From positions 124,001-188,000 of the forward strand of contig CAKZSV010000007.1 of assembly GCA_937921485.1 (NCBI GenBank): a stretch of 64,000 nucleotides of DNA, given 5' to 3'. The position numbers and the translations under genes are program-made. This document shows, piece after piece, positions 9,272 through 17,775 of the stretch. Below the pieces are notes generated by a model. The model was not told the DNA's origin. It saw nothing but the letters and a program-made list of their open reading frames with translations, and did no database searches. The stretch's first letter is position 1, and each line of letters starts with the position of its first letter. This DNA is from an uncultured bacterium. GTDB taxonomy: Bacteria > Spirochaetota > UBA4802 > JAGODF01.

Positions 9272-9388
9272 TAATTTCCTCCAGTGTAAACAAAGTAAAT
9301 ATTGCTTAAATGTGATTACATCAAGATTTTTGTTACAATATTCTGCACTATATGCAAATGAGTAAAATAAATCAATCAAAAATTTAAA

Positions 9389-9832
9389 TCATTGTTCGGT
9401 TTTCGCAATCCCCTTTGTGAGCAAAAGGGCAATAACTGCACAGCCTCCGATAAGAGAAAATATAATTGTATAGACAATGAGAACCGGCAACGGGTTGATG
9501 AATAAACTTTTTATGAGTAAAAAAGCTGAAATGAACGGGAATACCACATTGGTGAAATATATAAGTCCACGGTATTTTACAGGATCGAAAAGCGGTAATA
9601 TCATTGTCACGCCGACAGTGAGAAGTAATCCTGCAAAGCAGCGCGCAAGGGTGATTGATGCGAACATAAATGCGTCCTTGGGAATCTCCATAAACCAATC
9701 TTCGTTTATTTCCAGAAAAAAAACTTTGCCGAAAAAATGAGGGGAGGCGGCAAATAGCGCACCGGTAAATAGATACACTATCCCACTTACTAAAACAACC
9801 ATCTGAAGGAAATTTGTTTTACGCGAGCGCAT
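9389..9832 (-). CDS. Small membrane protein, four predicted helices
   Basis: A 147-residue integral membrane protein with about four hydrophobic helices (roughly residues 10-30, 52-78, 86-106, 116-140) and a short charged C-terminus. I do not recognise the family. GAGGGA precedes the ATG at 9832. A gap of about 117 nt separates it from the STAS gene, whose own ribosome-binding site is strong. It belongs to the minus-strand cluster at 4147-13469. Confidence 0.7.
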   Translation of the reverse strand: MRSRKTNFLQMVVLVSGIVYLFTGALFAASPHFFGKVFFLEINEDWFMEIPKDAFMFASITLARCFAGLLLTVGVTMILPLFDPVKYRGLIYFTNVVFPFISAFLLIKSLFINPLPVLIVYTIIFSLIGGCAVIALLLTKGIAKTEQ

Positions 9833-9869
9833 GGATTGCCATCCCTCTGTTTCAAAATTTAGGCAAATT

Positions 9870-11669
9870 TCACATAAAACGATTTTCTTTCAAGAACTTA
9901 TTTGTCTGTTTGTAAACTGAATCAGAAATTTTTTCACAAGAATCCAGGCCTTTGATATCTATTTCAACGTGACTTTCACCCGTAGGAGAAGGGGTGATGC
10001 CTGAGATTACATTTGATGCATTTCGGTGATATGTGCGATACCAGGGAAGAATTTTTCTGATGCCCTGAAAATCATTACTCCCCCGAATTGTTACCCTGAA
10101 TATTTTTTCCATGTCCATTCTCAGTATGTTTTCCGTTTCACATGTGATATGGGGAAATAACGAGTGATATATATTGCCTCCAATTGTGATGGGGGGAAAC
10201 AGAGGAACATTGGCAAGCGCAAGGACAAACATGTCAGACAGTTTCCCCGTGGTAAATATTTTTTTTGAATTTTGGTTTTGTGCGAAAAAAAACGCTGCCC
10301 TTTCGTTCATATATTCAAGCCGTGCGGAGGCGCATAATGATCGAGCGTATTTTTCCACTTTCGTTGGGCTAAAAAGAGTTTCACGAGGGAATTGCACTTC
10401 CAGAACCTGAGAAAGAACATTTTCAATAAAATCGATCATTTTTTTTCGATATACATCGGCTTCATTAAATAATATATGCAATATTACAGGGATCCCTCCG
10501 AAAGAGGATGCCGCAAAAATATTAAAAAGATTCAATTGCTTCAAGAGTTCCAAAAACCACGCATAGTGGAGAGCATCCGGCCCTGTTGTATCCATCACGA
10601 AAGCAGTTCGGGGTTTGATGATGCATTCCACAAGATTATCAGGGGCCGCCTCTGCAAGCAACGAGATGCGATTATCCATATTTCCGGATGCAACGATGCC
10701 CCATCGTAATGCTCCAGGCAGATGAATGTTTTTCGTAAAAAATTCATTGGATACATAATACACCTGCTGGCCGTCCGATAGACTATAATCAAAGATAGTT
10801 CCAAGTTCTTCCTGTTCACCTTTATCGGAAACTATGCCTATGATGAAATCAGATTGTTCGAAAACGACACTTCTCAATTCAGCATCGTAATTGGAAATAT
10901 CAAGAATGATATAGTGGTACGTTTTTGAAAGAACAAGCAAAAGTGGCGATAGTATTGAAGGGTCTGCTTTAACTTTTGATCCGTGTACGATGTTCAGAAT
11001 ATCGCAATTATCCGTTACTTTTTCTATTCGTGAATTGATAATTGACGCGCTCCGGGTGAAATCCGCTTCTTTTTGGGATAGTGGCGCGGTGATTTTTTTC
11101 CCGGCAATATCGAAAATCGATGTACCTGAATATGAAAGGTCGAGAGCAATACTGTTTCCAAATTTGGAGAGAGAAGCAGCCAATGACAGTGCGATGGTTG
11201 ATTTTCCCGACTGGCCGTTCAGGCTGAAGACCGATACTATTTTGGTCCTGTTTTTGAAAAGATCTTTGCCGGAATCAATGAGATCCACCCCGAGTGATTC
11301 CATGCAGCGGATATAGCCGCGCAGAAAACGGTAGTTGATCAGAAAATATGCGTATAATTCGTCGCAGTTAAGATGGGCGATGGTTGCATCTGAGACCGCC
11401 CGGATTATTCCCCGGTTTTTAACTTCTGCGAAAGGATAATCACCGAAAAAAGAACCCGCCGTGAGATATATATAATCCTTTTTCCCCAACACCTCGAGCT
11501 GGAAAATCCCTTCTAAAATAATGTTTATTGCGTTGATTTTTTTTAAATCGAGCGTCTGATTTTTTTTTACATGCGATATGCGCAGGCGTGATGCGAGATT
11601 TTCCAATTCGCCTGATGTGCAGTGCCGAAAAAAAGGAATGTGCGTTATAATTGGTATGTAATCTTTCAT
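9870..11669 (-). CDS. cNMP-binding / P-loop / degenerate patatin protein, NTE-like layout
   Basis: A 599-residue protein of three parts. Residues about 8-115 resemble a cyclic-nucleotide-binding (Crp-type) domain (beta-roll strands with ILEGIFQLEV and GSFFGDYPF). Residues about 144-330 form a ParA/MinD-like P-loop domain with Walker A SLNGQSGKST and Walker B-like YIILDIS. Residues about 356-575 align with patatin phospholipases: HYAWFLELLKQ helix, AASSFGG nucleophile elbow (predicted Ser389) and FPPITIGGNIYHSLFP. The oxyanion GGGxRG loop is absent (DTTGPDA) and the catalytic Asp of the DG motif is replaced by His-Ser at 502-503, so lipase activity is doubtful. The order cNMP, P-loop-like, patatin is that of neuropathy target esterase proteins. 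It is a likely regulatory hub of the cluster. Confidence 0.7.
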   Translation of the reverse strand: MKDYIPIITHIPFFRHCTSGELENLASRLRISHVKKNQTLDLKKINAINIILEGIFQLEVLGKKDYIYLTAGSFFGDYPFAEVKNRGIIRAVSDATIAHLNCDELYAYFLINYRFLRGYIRCMESLGVDLIDSGKDLFKNRTKIVSVFSLNGQSGKSTIALSLAASLSKFGNSIALDLSYSGTSIFDIAGKKITAPLSQKEADFTRSASIINSRIEKVTDNCDILNIVHGSKVKADPSILSPLLLVLSKTYHYIILDISNYDAELRSVVFEQSDFIIGIVSDKGEQEELGTIFDYSLSDGQQVYYVSNEFFTKNIHLPGALRWGIVASGNMDNRISLLAEAAPDNLVECIIKPRTAFVMDTTGPDALHYAWFLELLKQLNLFNIFAASSFGGIPVILHILFNEADVYRKKMIDFIENVLSQVLEVQFPRETLFSPTKVEKYARSLCASARLEYMNERAAFFFAQNQNSKKIFTTGKLSDMFVLALANVPLFPPITIGGNIYHSLFPHITCETENILRMDMEKIFRVTIRGSNDFQGIRKILPWYRTYHRNASNVISGITPSPTGESHVEIDIKGLDSCEKISDSVYKQTNKFLKENRFM

Positions 11670-11681
11670 TAGCAGAGCAAT

Positions 11682-13040
11682 TTATGCGCCGACATTCTTC
11701 AATAGTTTGATAAGGTCGGTTTTACCAAGCAGTTCAATCGGCCTGGTGTTGGAATAATCAATTGCATTCTGACTGTACTCGCCGGTGGAAATAATAACGG
11801 CTCGGGTGGCATTCTTCGGTTTCATCGATTCATGAATCGAACGCAGCAATTTATCCGTAATTGAGTCAGTCGTTCGTATGACCCGCACGATTCTATTGGT
11901 CTTTCGAGTGTTTCGCCATTTTCCTTCGGTTTCGGTCGCGAGTATTTCAATATCCGTATCGCTAATGATATTGACATCAAGTATGGTGAGACCCATAGAT
12001 TCAACGATTTTTCTGGTCAAATGTTCAAACTGAGAAAGGCCGGCGATCATAAAATCTTTAATTCTGTCATCCTGTCGGAATTCTGCATAAGATTTGAGCT
12101 TTTCCTGTACATCTCGGAAATTTTTATTTACCTCGTAGATTTTTTCCCAGTTCGCGATGGCTGAATGCAGATCGCGCATTTTCTCCTGCGCATCTGCGAG
12201 GAAATACCTGAGATTCAATTCCGTATCGCTGCCGCGCTTAGCAAACTTGAGCCCTCTTTCAAATTCGACAATCGCTTTTGGAATCACTTCTTTTTCAAGA
12301 TAGCATGTCCCCTTTGCAAGAAAACATTTTAACTTTATATCATCGTCTTTCTGGGCAACCTCGAACTCCTTGATGGCCCATTCATAATCCCCGAGCTGCC
12401 GCAGTACGAGCCCCAAAAAATAGTGAGAGCGATAATGCGTTTGATCTCGTTTTAGCGCTTCGAGGAACATTTGCTTTGCATCCTGGAAAAGACTCATACG
12501 GTAATAAATCTGGCCAAGATAATAATACGAAAGCGCATGTTCCCTGTTGAGCGCTACGGCTTTTTTAAAAAACGGGGCAGCTTTTTCATGCTGATCGGCG
12601 TTGAAATATATCATTCCCAGTTCGTAATATGGCTGAAAATTTGAAGGATCGATTTTCGTCAGTATTAAAAATTCTTTGCGGGCTTCATCAACGGATTTTC
12701 TTTCGAGATAAATCCTGGCAAGCTTCGTCCGTGTCGCGACTTCATTCACGTATTGATCAAATTTCGCAAGTTTCAGAACCTGGCGGTACTCCAAAATCGC
12801 GTATTGAATATTATTCTCTTTGAGATACGCTTCCGCAAGGAGATAATGCGCGTAGGAGTTCCGGTCGTCTTTTTCAATTATTTCAAGAAGTTTTCTTATG
12901 GCAAGTTTTGTCTGGCCTGCCTCAATAAGTTTGGCGATTTCTTCAATTTTTCTTGGAAACACGTAAACGGAAAGGATATAAAGCACCACAATCGTGAGCA
13001 CTATCAAAATTGAAAAAAGAAATATATATGTTATCCACAT
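11682..13040 (-). CDS. Membrane-anchored TPR protein with Mrr-like nuclease-fold domain (paralogue 1)
   Basis: A protein of 452 residues built like the one at 5094: a single N-terminal membrane helix (about residues 4-28), TPR repeats over about 30-320 and a C-terminal domain (about 336-450) with the Mrr-type fold signature: FEHLTRKIVESMGLTILD, DTDIEILA with a possible catalytic Asp363, RIVRVIRTTD where an active enzyme has QxK, and RAVIISTG. The lysine position is Arg389, as in the paralogue. Both copies keep the Asp and have lost the Gln/Lys pair, so they probably bind rather than cut, or have another role. It starts 105 nt after the coiled-coil gene and ends 12 nt before the cNMP/patatin gene. 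Confidence 0.7.
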   Translation of the reverse strand: MWITYIFLFSILIVLTIVVLYILSVYVFPRKIEEIAKLIEAGQTKLAIRKLLEIIEKDDRNSYAHYLLAEAYLKENNIQYAILEYRQVLKLAKFDQYVNEVATRTKLARIYLERKSVDEARKEFLILTKIDPSNFQPYYELGMIYFNADQHEKAAPFFKKAVALNREHALSYYYLGQIYYRMSLFQDAKQMFLEALKRDQTHYRSHYFLGLVLRQLGDYEWAIKEFEVAQKDDDIKLKCFLAKGTCYLEKEVIPKAIVEFERGLKFAKRGSDTELNLRYFLADAQEKMRDLHSAIANWEKIYEVNKNFRDVQEKLKSYAEFRQDDRIKDFMIAGLSQFEHLTRKIVESMGLTILDVNIISDTDIEILATETEGKWRNTRKTNRIVRVIRTTDSITDKLLRSIHESMKPKNATRAVIISTGEYSQNAIDYSNTRPIELLGKTDLIKLLKNVGA

Positions 13041-13145
13041 GTCTTTTAGTATTGTAATCTTGAAGTTTTATTATACATCCGTACAGGTATCTTATCGGCA
13101 AAAACCGGGTTTCTCATTGTCGTATTTACAGTTGCTTTATGATTA

Positions 13146-13469
13146 CTATTGTACTTTTTTCTCTTTTAACTTTTTGTTTTGCTCTTCCAGCTCCTTGATT
13201 CGGGCAAGAGCATTCATGAGTTCTTGACGACTGAGTTGTGATGCACTTTCCTGTGCTTTCGCGGTCTCCGTGGCAAGGATTAATTCGTTTCTGGCAAATT
13301 CGACAATATTTTCATACATTTTCATTATTTCTTCGGCATTTTCAATCTCTTTTTCGTTCAATTTCAGTACATTTTCATAACCGCTGATCATTTTTCTGCA
13401 GTTATCAAGTTCCTGCTTGAGTAATTTGTTTTCTTTCAAAAGCTTTTCGTATTCATATTTAAAGTCCAT
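13146..13469 (-). CDS. Small coiled-coil protein
   Basis: A 107-residue, highly charged protein that is almost entirely predicted coiled coil, with heptad-like leucines (LLKENKLLKQEL, IKELEEQNKKLKEK). I start it at the ATG at 13469 because GGAGGTGG lies just upstream; the longer reading from 13520 has no ribosome-binding site. A TTGACA at 13512-13517 on the minus strand could be the -35 of the promoter for the whole cluster, with a poor -10. It is the first gene of the 13469-4147 cluster. The function is unknown; a scaffold or oligomerisation role is inferred from composition only. Confidence 0.65.
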   Translation of the reverse strand: MDFKYEYEKLLKENKLLKQELDNCRKMISGYENVLKLNEKEIENAEEIMKMYENIVEFARNELILATETAKAQESASQLSRQELMNALARIKELEEQNKKLKEKKVQ

Positions 13470-13619
13470 CTGTCCACCTCCGCATATGCTTTTAACTGAA
13501 GAATTGCAGGATGTCAACAAATAAATGTGTTTTGTTTTTATGTGTTTCGATTAGGGTAGTATTATTTAACAATCAATACTTTAATGCCTGAATCATTATC
13601 AAAGGTGCTGTAAAAATTA

Positions 13620-13642
13620 TTGACAAATAGCGCGTAATTAAA
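13620..13642 (+). promoter_or_regulatory. Promoter of tRNA-Ala
   Basis: A consensus -35 TTGACA (13620-13625) is followed after 16-17 bp by AATCAT/ATCATG, a weak -10. It points at the tRNA gene starting at 13662, which agrees with a start of transcription around 13655. Confidence 0.45.
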
Positions 13643-13661
13643 ATCATGCACTCGTTGTCCA

Positions 13662-13734
<73 letters not shown>

Positions 13735-13797
13735 CATATCGTGTATCAATCGAAGTAGCAGGGCGCCTGCCAACCGCCATTCAAGAAAAGTTTTTTT

Positions 13798-15018
13798 TCA
13801 TATCTCGTGAATTACAAGCGCATCTAAAAGCTTTGGCTCGAACCATGTCGATTTTGGAGGCATGATTGCCCCTTTATCAGATATCTTCATGAGCTCATCG
13901 ACAGAAGTTGGATACATCGAAAAAGCCACCGCGAAAGACCCTTCATCAACGATTTTCTTTAAGTAACCGGTTCCCCGTATGCCGCCGATAAAATCGATGC
14001 GTTTATCAGTGCGGGGATCGCGTATGGCTAAAATTGGAGCCAGAATATGATCCTGTATAATTTTTACATCGAGAGATTCAATCGGATCGGGCGGTATTTC
14101 GAACGTGGGAGTGAGCAAATACCAGAAACCTCCCGCATACATGCAGTAATGATTTTTCGCCGGAGGTGTATCCAGATTGGTCTTTTCAACCTTAAATTTC
14201 TTTTTAATTGAAGCGACGAAATCATCAAGGGACAAGCCGTTAAGATCTTTTACCGCGCGGTGATAGGGTAGTATTTTCAATTCATCGTGAGGAAAAATCG
14301 CGGCCATGAAATACTCATACTCGCCCGCTTTGCCGCCGTTTTCTTCCCGCCGTTTCTGTCCGATGCGTACTGCAGAGGCGGCGCGGTGGTGTCCATCGGC
14401 AATGTAGAAATCGGTATGTGCAAATGCTTTTATAAACTCATCAATAAGAGTCCTATCGGTAATTATTCGAAGAATGTGCCTGACTCCGTCTTCAGCATGA
14501 AAATCGTATTCGGGTGATACACTCATCGCCTGGTTAAAAATGTTTTTTTTCTCGCTGTCTTGTCGGAACATTAAAAAAACAAGGCCGGTTTGTGCATTCA
14601 GTACATCAATATGCTTCATGCGATCTAATTCTTTTTCTTCCCGGGTGAGTTCATGTTTTTTTACTATATTATTTATATAATCGTCGATGCTCACACCCGC
14701 GACAAGGCCGGTCTGGATTCTTTCGTCCATGACCTGTGAATACAAATAGACCGAGGGATGCTTGTCCTTGATGAAAAAACCCTGATTAATAAAGTCATCA
14801 AGATTTTTCTTTCCCTTTTCGTAAACCCTGTCGTCATATTGATTGATGGAAGGTGGAAAATCTATTTCGGGCCTGGATACATGATAAAAGCTGTACAGTC
14901 GCCTGGATGCAATTTGCCGCGCTTCATCAGTGCTTACTACGTCATAGGGTAGTTCAGCGATGAGATGTGCGAGTTCCTTAATGGGCCGTAATCCTTGAAA
15001 TTCCTTGATAGTTGCCAT
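13798..15018 (-). CDS. DUF1015 family protein
   Basis: A 406-residue protein matching the DUF1015 family along its length; the hallmark is YIADGHHRAASA near residue 210. That DGHHR motif looks like the nucleotide/phosphate loop of ParB and sulfiredoxin-fold kinases such as the ADP-dependent serine kinase SerK, so a small-molecule kinase role is possible but unproven. In other bacteria DUF1015 genes often sit near serine biosynthesis genes; here the neighbour is greA, 24 nt upstream, and the two are probably co-transcribed. It ends 63 nt from tRNA-Ala, converging on it. Confidence 0.85.
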   Translation of the reverse strand: MATIKEFQGLRPIKELAHLIAELPYDVVSTDEARQIASRRLYSFYHVSRPEIDFPPSINQYDDRVYEKGKKNLDDFINQGFFIKDKHPSVYLYSQVMDERIQTGLVAGVSIDDYINNIVKKHELTREEKELDRMKHIDVLNAQTGLVFLMFRQDSEKKNIFNQAMSVSPEYDFHAEDGVRHILRIITDRTLIDEFIKAFAHTDFYIADGHHRAASAVRIGQKRREENGGKAGEYEYFMAAIFPHDELKILPYHRAVKDLNGLSLDDFVASIKKKFKVEKTNLDTPPAKNHYCMYAGGFWYLLTPTFEIPPDPIESLDVKIIQDHILAPILAIRDPRTDKRIDFIGGIRGTGYLKKIVDEGSFAVAFSMYPTSVDELMKISDKGAIMPPKSTWFEPKLLDALVIHEI

Positions 15019-15042
15019 AAATCCGAAAATCCATTGTCTTGG

Positions 15043-15552
15043 TTAATCTGTACCAGCTTCATAAATATTGCCATGAATGGTTATAAGCTTTTGAATGAGG
15101 AACGTTTTTTTCCCTGCAGGAATATTCACCACTACCTCTTCTCCTGCTTTCTTATTGTTCAACGCCTGGCCGATTGGCGAAGAAAGAGATATTTTGCCTT
15201 CGGAGGGGTTCACTTCCTGGGGTGATACAAACGAAAATTCAATTTCCTTTCCCGCGTCTTTATCCAGAACAACGACTGAGGAGCCGAAACCCACGCAGTC
15301 CGGGCGAATTTTTGAAAGGTCAATATCGCTGAGGCGGCTTAATTGTTCAGATAGCTGAGCTATGCGCGCCTTCACAAACGACTGCCGCTCGCGGGCTGCA
15401 TGATATTCCGCATTTTCCCGCAAATCACCGTATGCGCGCGCCTCCGCGATTTTTTTTGGTAGTTCTATCTTGAATTCGTATTTGAGTTTTTCGAGTTCCT
15501 TTTTAATGGCTTCACGGTTGTTTTCAAGATTATTCTCAATTCCATTGCTCAT
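15043..15552 (-). CDS. greA: Transcription elongation factor GreA
   Basis: A 169-residue GreA/GreB protein: an N-terminal coiled coil whose tip carries GDLRENAEYHAAR (the acidic residues that bring Mg2+ into the RNA polymerase active site for transcript cleavage) and a C-terminal FKBP-like domain with SPIGQALNNKKAGEEV. It rescues backtracked RNA polymerase. The N-terminal tail is about 10 residues longer than in E. coli GreA. Probably co-transcribed with the DUF1015 gene downstream. Confidence 0.93.
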   Translation of the reverse strand: MSNGIENNLENNREAIKKELEKLKYEFKIELPKKIAEARAYGDLRENAEYHAARERQSFVKARIAQLSEQLSRLSDIDLSKIRPDCVGFGSSVVVLDKDAGKEIEFSFVSPQEVNPSEGKISLSSPIGQALNNKKAGEEVVVNIPAGKKTFLIQKLITIHGNIYEAGTD

Positions 15553-15636
15553 GGGCGTAATGTCCTGCCTATTTCAATGTTCAAGCTTATTGTATTTGGG
15601 AGACTTCCGCAATAGTGTGGTGCAATCAATAAAAAA

Positions 15637-15762
15637 TCAATCTCTTTTTATCTTTAATAGAAGTTTTATTCTTTTTTTTCTGTCAGTTTTAATCATATAT
15701 CCCTCGCTTTTGAGTGATTTTTCTACTCTGTATGATGTAAGATCAACAATTTTTTTCTCCAT
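15637..15762 (-). CDS. Small basic protein, 41 residues
   Basis: A short open frame of 41 codons from ATG at 15762 to TGA at 15637-15639, in the 346-nt gap between the RseC-like gene and greA. The predicted peptide is MEKKIVDLTSYRVEKSLKSE followed by a very basic tail (RKKRIKLLLKIKRD). Codon use is like the neighbours, and the pattern of a short acidic/aromatic start with a Lys/Arg-rich end resembles small spirochaetal and deltaproteobacterial proteins I have seen, but I cannot name a family. There is no good ribosome-binding site (GTGGTG at a fair distance). Function unknown. Confidence 0.5.
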   Translation of the reverse strand: MEKKIVDLTSYRVEKSLKSEGYMIKTDRKKRIKLLLKIKRD

Positions 15763-15898
15763 TACTATTGCACCACGCCTTGTGATACGTTTGTTGAACG
15801 CATAAAATTTGTATTACCTGAGAATACAGGTTTACATTTCATTAATATGAGACATACAGTATATTTTCGGCCTTTAAGAGTGATTTTTTCATACTTTT
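15763..15898. other. Short gap downstream of RseC-like gene
   Basis: No gene is seen. The only structure noticed is a small dyad, ACCTG-AGAATA-CAGGT, at 15816-15831, which may be an operator or chance. With the 41-codon gene removed, the greA promoter should lie here or at 15553-15636; no clear -35/-10 pair is visible. Confidence 0.3.
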
Positions 15899-16351
15899 CT
15901 ACAAATCGTTCTTATGGATTATACGAAGCATCTTAGGTCGAAAAATATTCATTTTTTTAATTATGGGGTTAATAAGTTTGATGAAGCCGAATGCGATGAG
16001 TATGCCCGAAATTCCTCCCACAGCCATTGCGCCGTCGGAAGAAAATACGCCATTTTGGAAAAAAACAGAACCGCATACCATGCCGGCCAATAAAAGCAGT
16101 ATCGGCAACGCATACACAATAAGTGCCGATATCAGGCTTCCCCTGTCGCTTATGCAGATTTCCACCCCATCGCCTCTCTTTGCATTAAGTGAATTTATAA
16201 CCGATATTTGCTTTTTTCCTCCTCCCAGCACGGCACATGCTTCATGAGCCGCACAGGAAGCGCAGGCATCCTGCTGCATGATTTCAAGTATGGCATAGTT
16301 GTTCTGGACATCGATCACCGTACCGCATTCAGTTCTCATGTTTTCTCCCAT
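15899..16351 (-). CDS. RseC/MucC-family membrane protein
   Basis: A 150-residue protein with the SoxR-reducing/RseC layout: a soluble N-terminal domain with a cysteine cluster (DACASCAAHEACA), then two membrane helices (about residues 77-98 and 108-128) and a basic C-terminal tail. Members are linked to Rnf/Nqr-type electron transport and to control of sigma-E or SoxR; the cysteines may bind an Fe-S cluster. Two ATGs are possible (16351 and 12 nt downstream at 16339, which has GGGAGA in front). It follows the outer-membrane barrel gene by 2 nt, so it is in that operon. No rnf or rpoE gene is in the window. Confidence 0.8.
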   Translation of the reverse strand: MGENMRTECGTVIDVQNNYAILEIMQQDACASCAAHEACAVLGGGKKQISVINSLNAKRGDGVEICISDRGSLISALIVYALPILLLLAGMVCGSVFFQNGVFSSDGAMAVGGISGILIAFGFIKLINPIIKKMNIFRPKMLRIIHKNDL

Positions 16352-16353
16352 AA

Positions 16354-17775
16354 TTAAAATACTCCACTGGCCGAGAAAAGAAACACCGGCTTCGAATACA
16401 TATTCTCAATCGTCGAAAGGCAGATTGCGTTGATATAAAATCTTCCTAAAACAATACTCGTGCGTATTCCGAAAGCCGTTGAGGACTCGACTTTATACGA
16501 GGTTTCATTATAATAAAACATCTGATGCCACGTGGGCCCGAGATGTATCATCTCTGGATAGACCTCAAATTCGAAATACACATTGCCCATAATGCGCGCG
16601 TGAGTTGATGCGTAGCTATTTTTTACGGGAAATGATTCATCATACGCATAGCCGCGGTAAAATCGCTGCTCAGCGGCAGTATAATTGCCCGACAGTGAAG
16701 GCCTGATGTGTATCCAGGATATCGGAGTATATACGGTATGCGAAAAAAAACGTGTATTGATGAACTTTCCTTCCTCCAGATTGCTTTTAGTGAAAGAAAA
16801 GAACACTCCAATTTTCGTGTCATTGCCAGGTACAATGATATCGGGTGCATCGGTGTAATGTCCTGATATACAAAATGAAACATCATGGAATGATTTTGCT
16901 GAATCCTGGTAGTTTTCAAGGACGATATAATCCATTGCAGTTGCAACATCGAAAAGAATATTGCGGTTGAGTGAATATTTGATGCCAAATGAAGGACGGC
17001 GGGACATTGTGGTGAAATCTTTCAGTTCTTCAGACCATGTTTCAATAGTTTTGCTCCATTCAAACGTCATGTAGAGGGAAAGGGCATCTGCAGTGGAATT
17101 GGAGACCATTGCTTGGGCGAATTTTTTTCTGTAGGCAGAATCCTTGATGCCAAGGTTACCTGAAAGAGTAATCGTAATTTCATCAAATTTTTGATCATAG
17201 CCGATGAAAGGTGAAAGGCCATAGATAGGCTCATATTGCAACTTCATTTTTGCAGAACCGAATGATGAACTGCGCGCGTCAATTTTTAGATTCACGTCAG
17301 CGGTGCCGTCTATATTCGTTAGGTTAATTTTCATTGAAGATAGCTGTAATGATTTTACGGCATATTCAGCGCGTTCTTTTATTGTAATGGTATTGTACAG
17401 TTCGTCCTGCCGGGGTTTGAGCAGTTTAATAATTTTCTGTTTATAGTCGTTATTTACTCCGAGCACCGTCACAGCTGCTATTCTGGATTCACGAACGAGG
17501 ATTTCAATATCACCGTTTTTTTTCACAATCACCTTTTCCGCATAGCTCGTGGTATAACCGTTTTCATGATACAAATTTGTAATTTCCATGGCAAGGCGGC
17601 GAAGATCATCCTGAGAAAGGGGCACTGAATATCGTTCAATCACGGATTGAAAGTCTAAATTAACTGTTGCAGCTTTTACAGTGATTGCAGAACCCGCAGC
17701 ATACACAGAAATAACCCATGCCCCAGTTATTATACAGTGTAGCAGCAAATGGTACAAGAGACGGTAAGCCATCAC
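16354..17775 (-). CDS. POTRA plus outer-membrane beta-barrel protein (BamA/TpsB superfamily)
   Basis: A 473-residue exported protein: signal peptide (about residues 1-27), a short N-terminal linker (SVIERYSVPLSQDDLRRLAM is typical of the plug/POTRA_2 start), one POTRA domain to about residue 165 with ILVRESRIAAVTVLG, then about 300 residues of alternating aromatic strands ending in a C-terminal Phe, the signature of outer-membrane barrels. This suits an Omp85/two-partner-secretion transporter of small size. The start codon overlaps the last bases of the LolA-like gene, so the two proteins are coupled in translation, and they may work as a pair. No secreted TpsA-type substrate is encoded nearby. 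Confidence 0.75.
   Translation of the reverse strand: MMAYRLLYHLLLHCIITGAWVISVYAAGSAITVKAATVNLDFQSVIERYSVPLSQDDLRRLAMEITNLYHENGYTTSYAEKVIVKKNGDIEILVRESRIAAVTVLGVNNDYKQKIIKLLKPRQDELYNTITIKERAEYAVKSLQLSSMKINLTNIDGTADVNLKIDARSSSFGSAKMKLQYEPIYGLSPFIGYDQKFDEITITLSGNLGIKDSAYRKKFAQAMVSNSTADALSLYMTFEWSKTIETWSEELKDFTTMSRRPSFGIKYSLNRNILFDVATAMDYIVLENYQDSAKSFHDVSFCISGHYTDAPDIIVPGNDTKIGVFFSFTKSNLEEGKFINTRFFSHTVYTPISWIHIRPSLSGNYTAAEQRFYRGYAYDESFPVKNSYASTHARIMGNVYFEFEVYPEMIHLGPTWHQMFYYNETSYKVESSTAFGIRTSIVLGRFYINAICLSTIENMYSKPVFLFSASGVF

Noticed and set aside
15470..15805. Plus-strand ORF spanning greA start and the gap
   Set aside because: Mostly antisense to greA and to the 41-codon gene; no ribosome-binding site.
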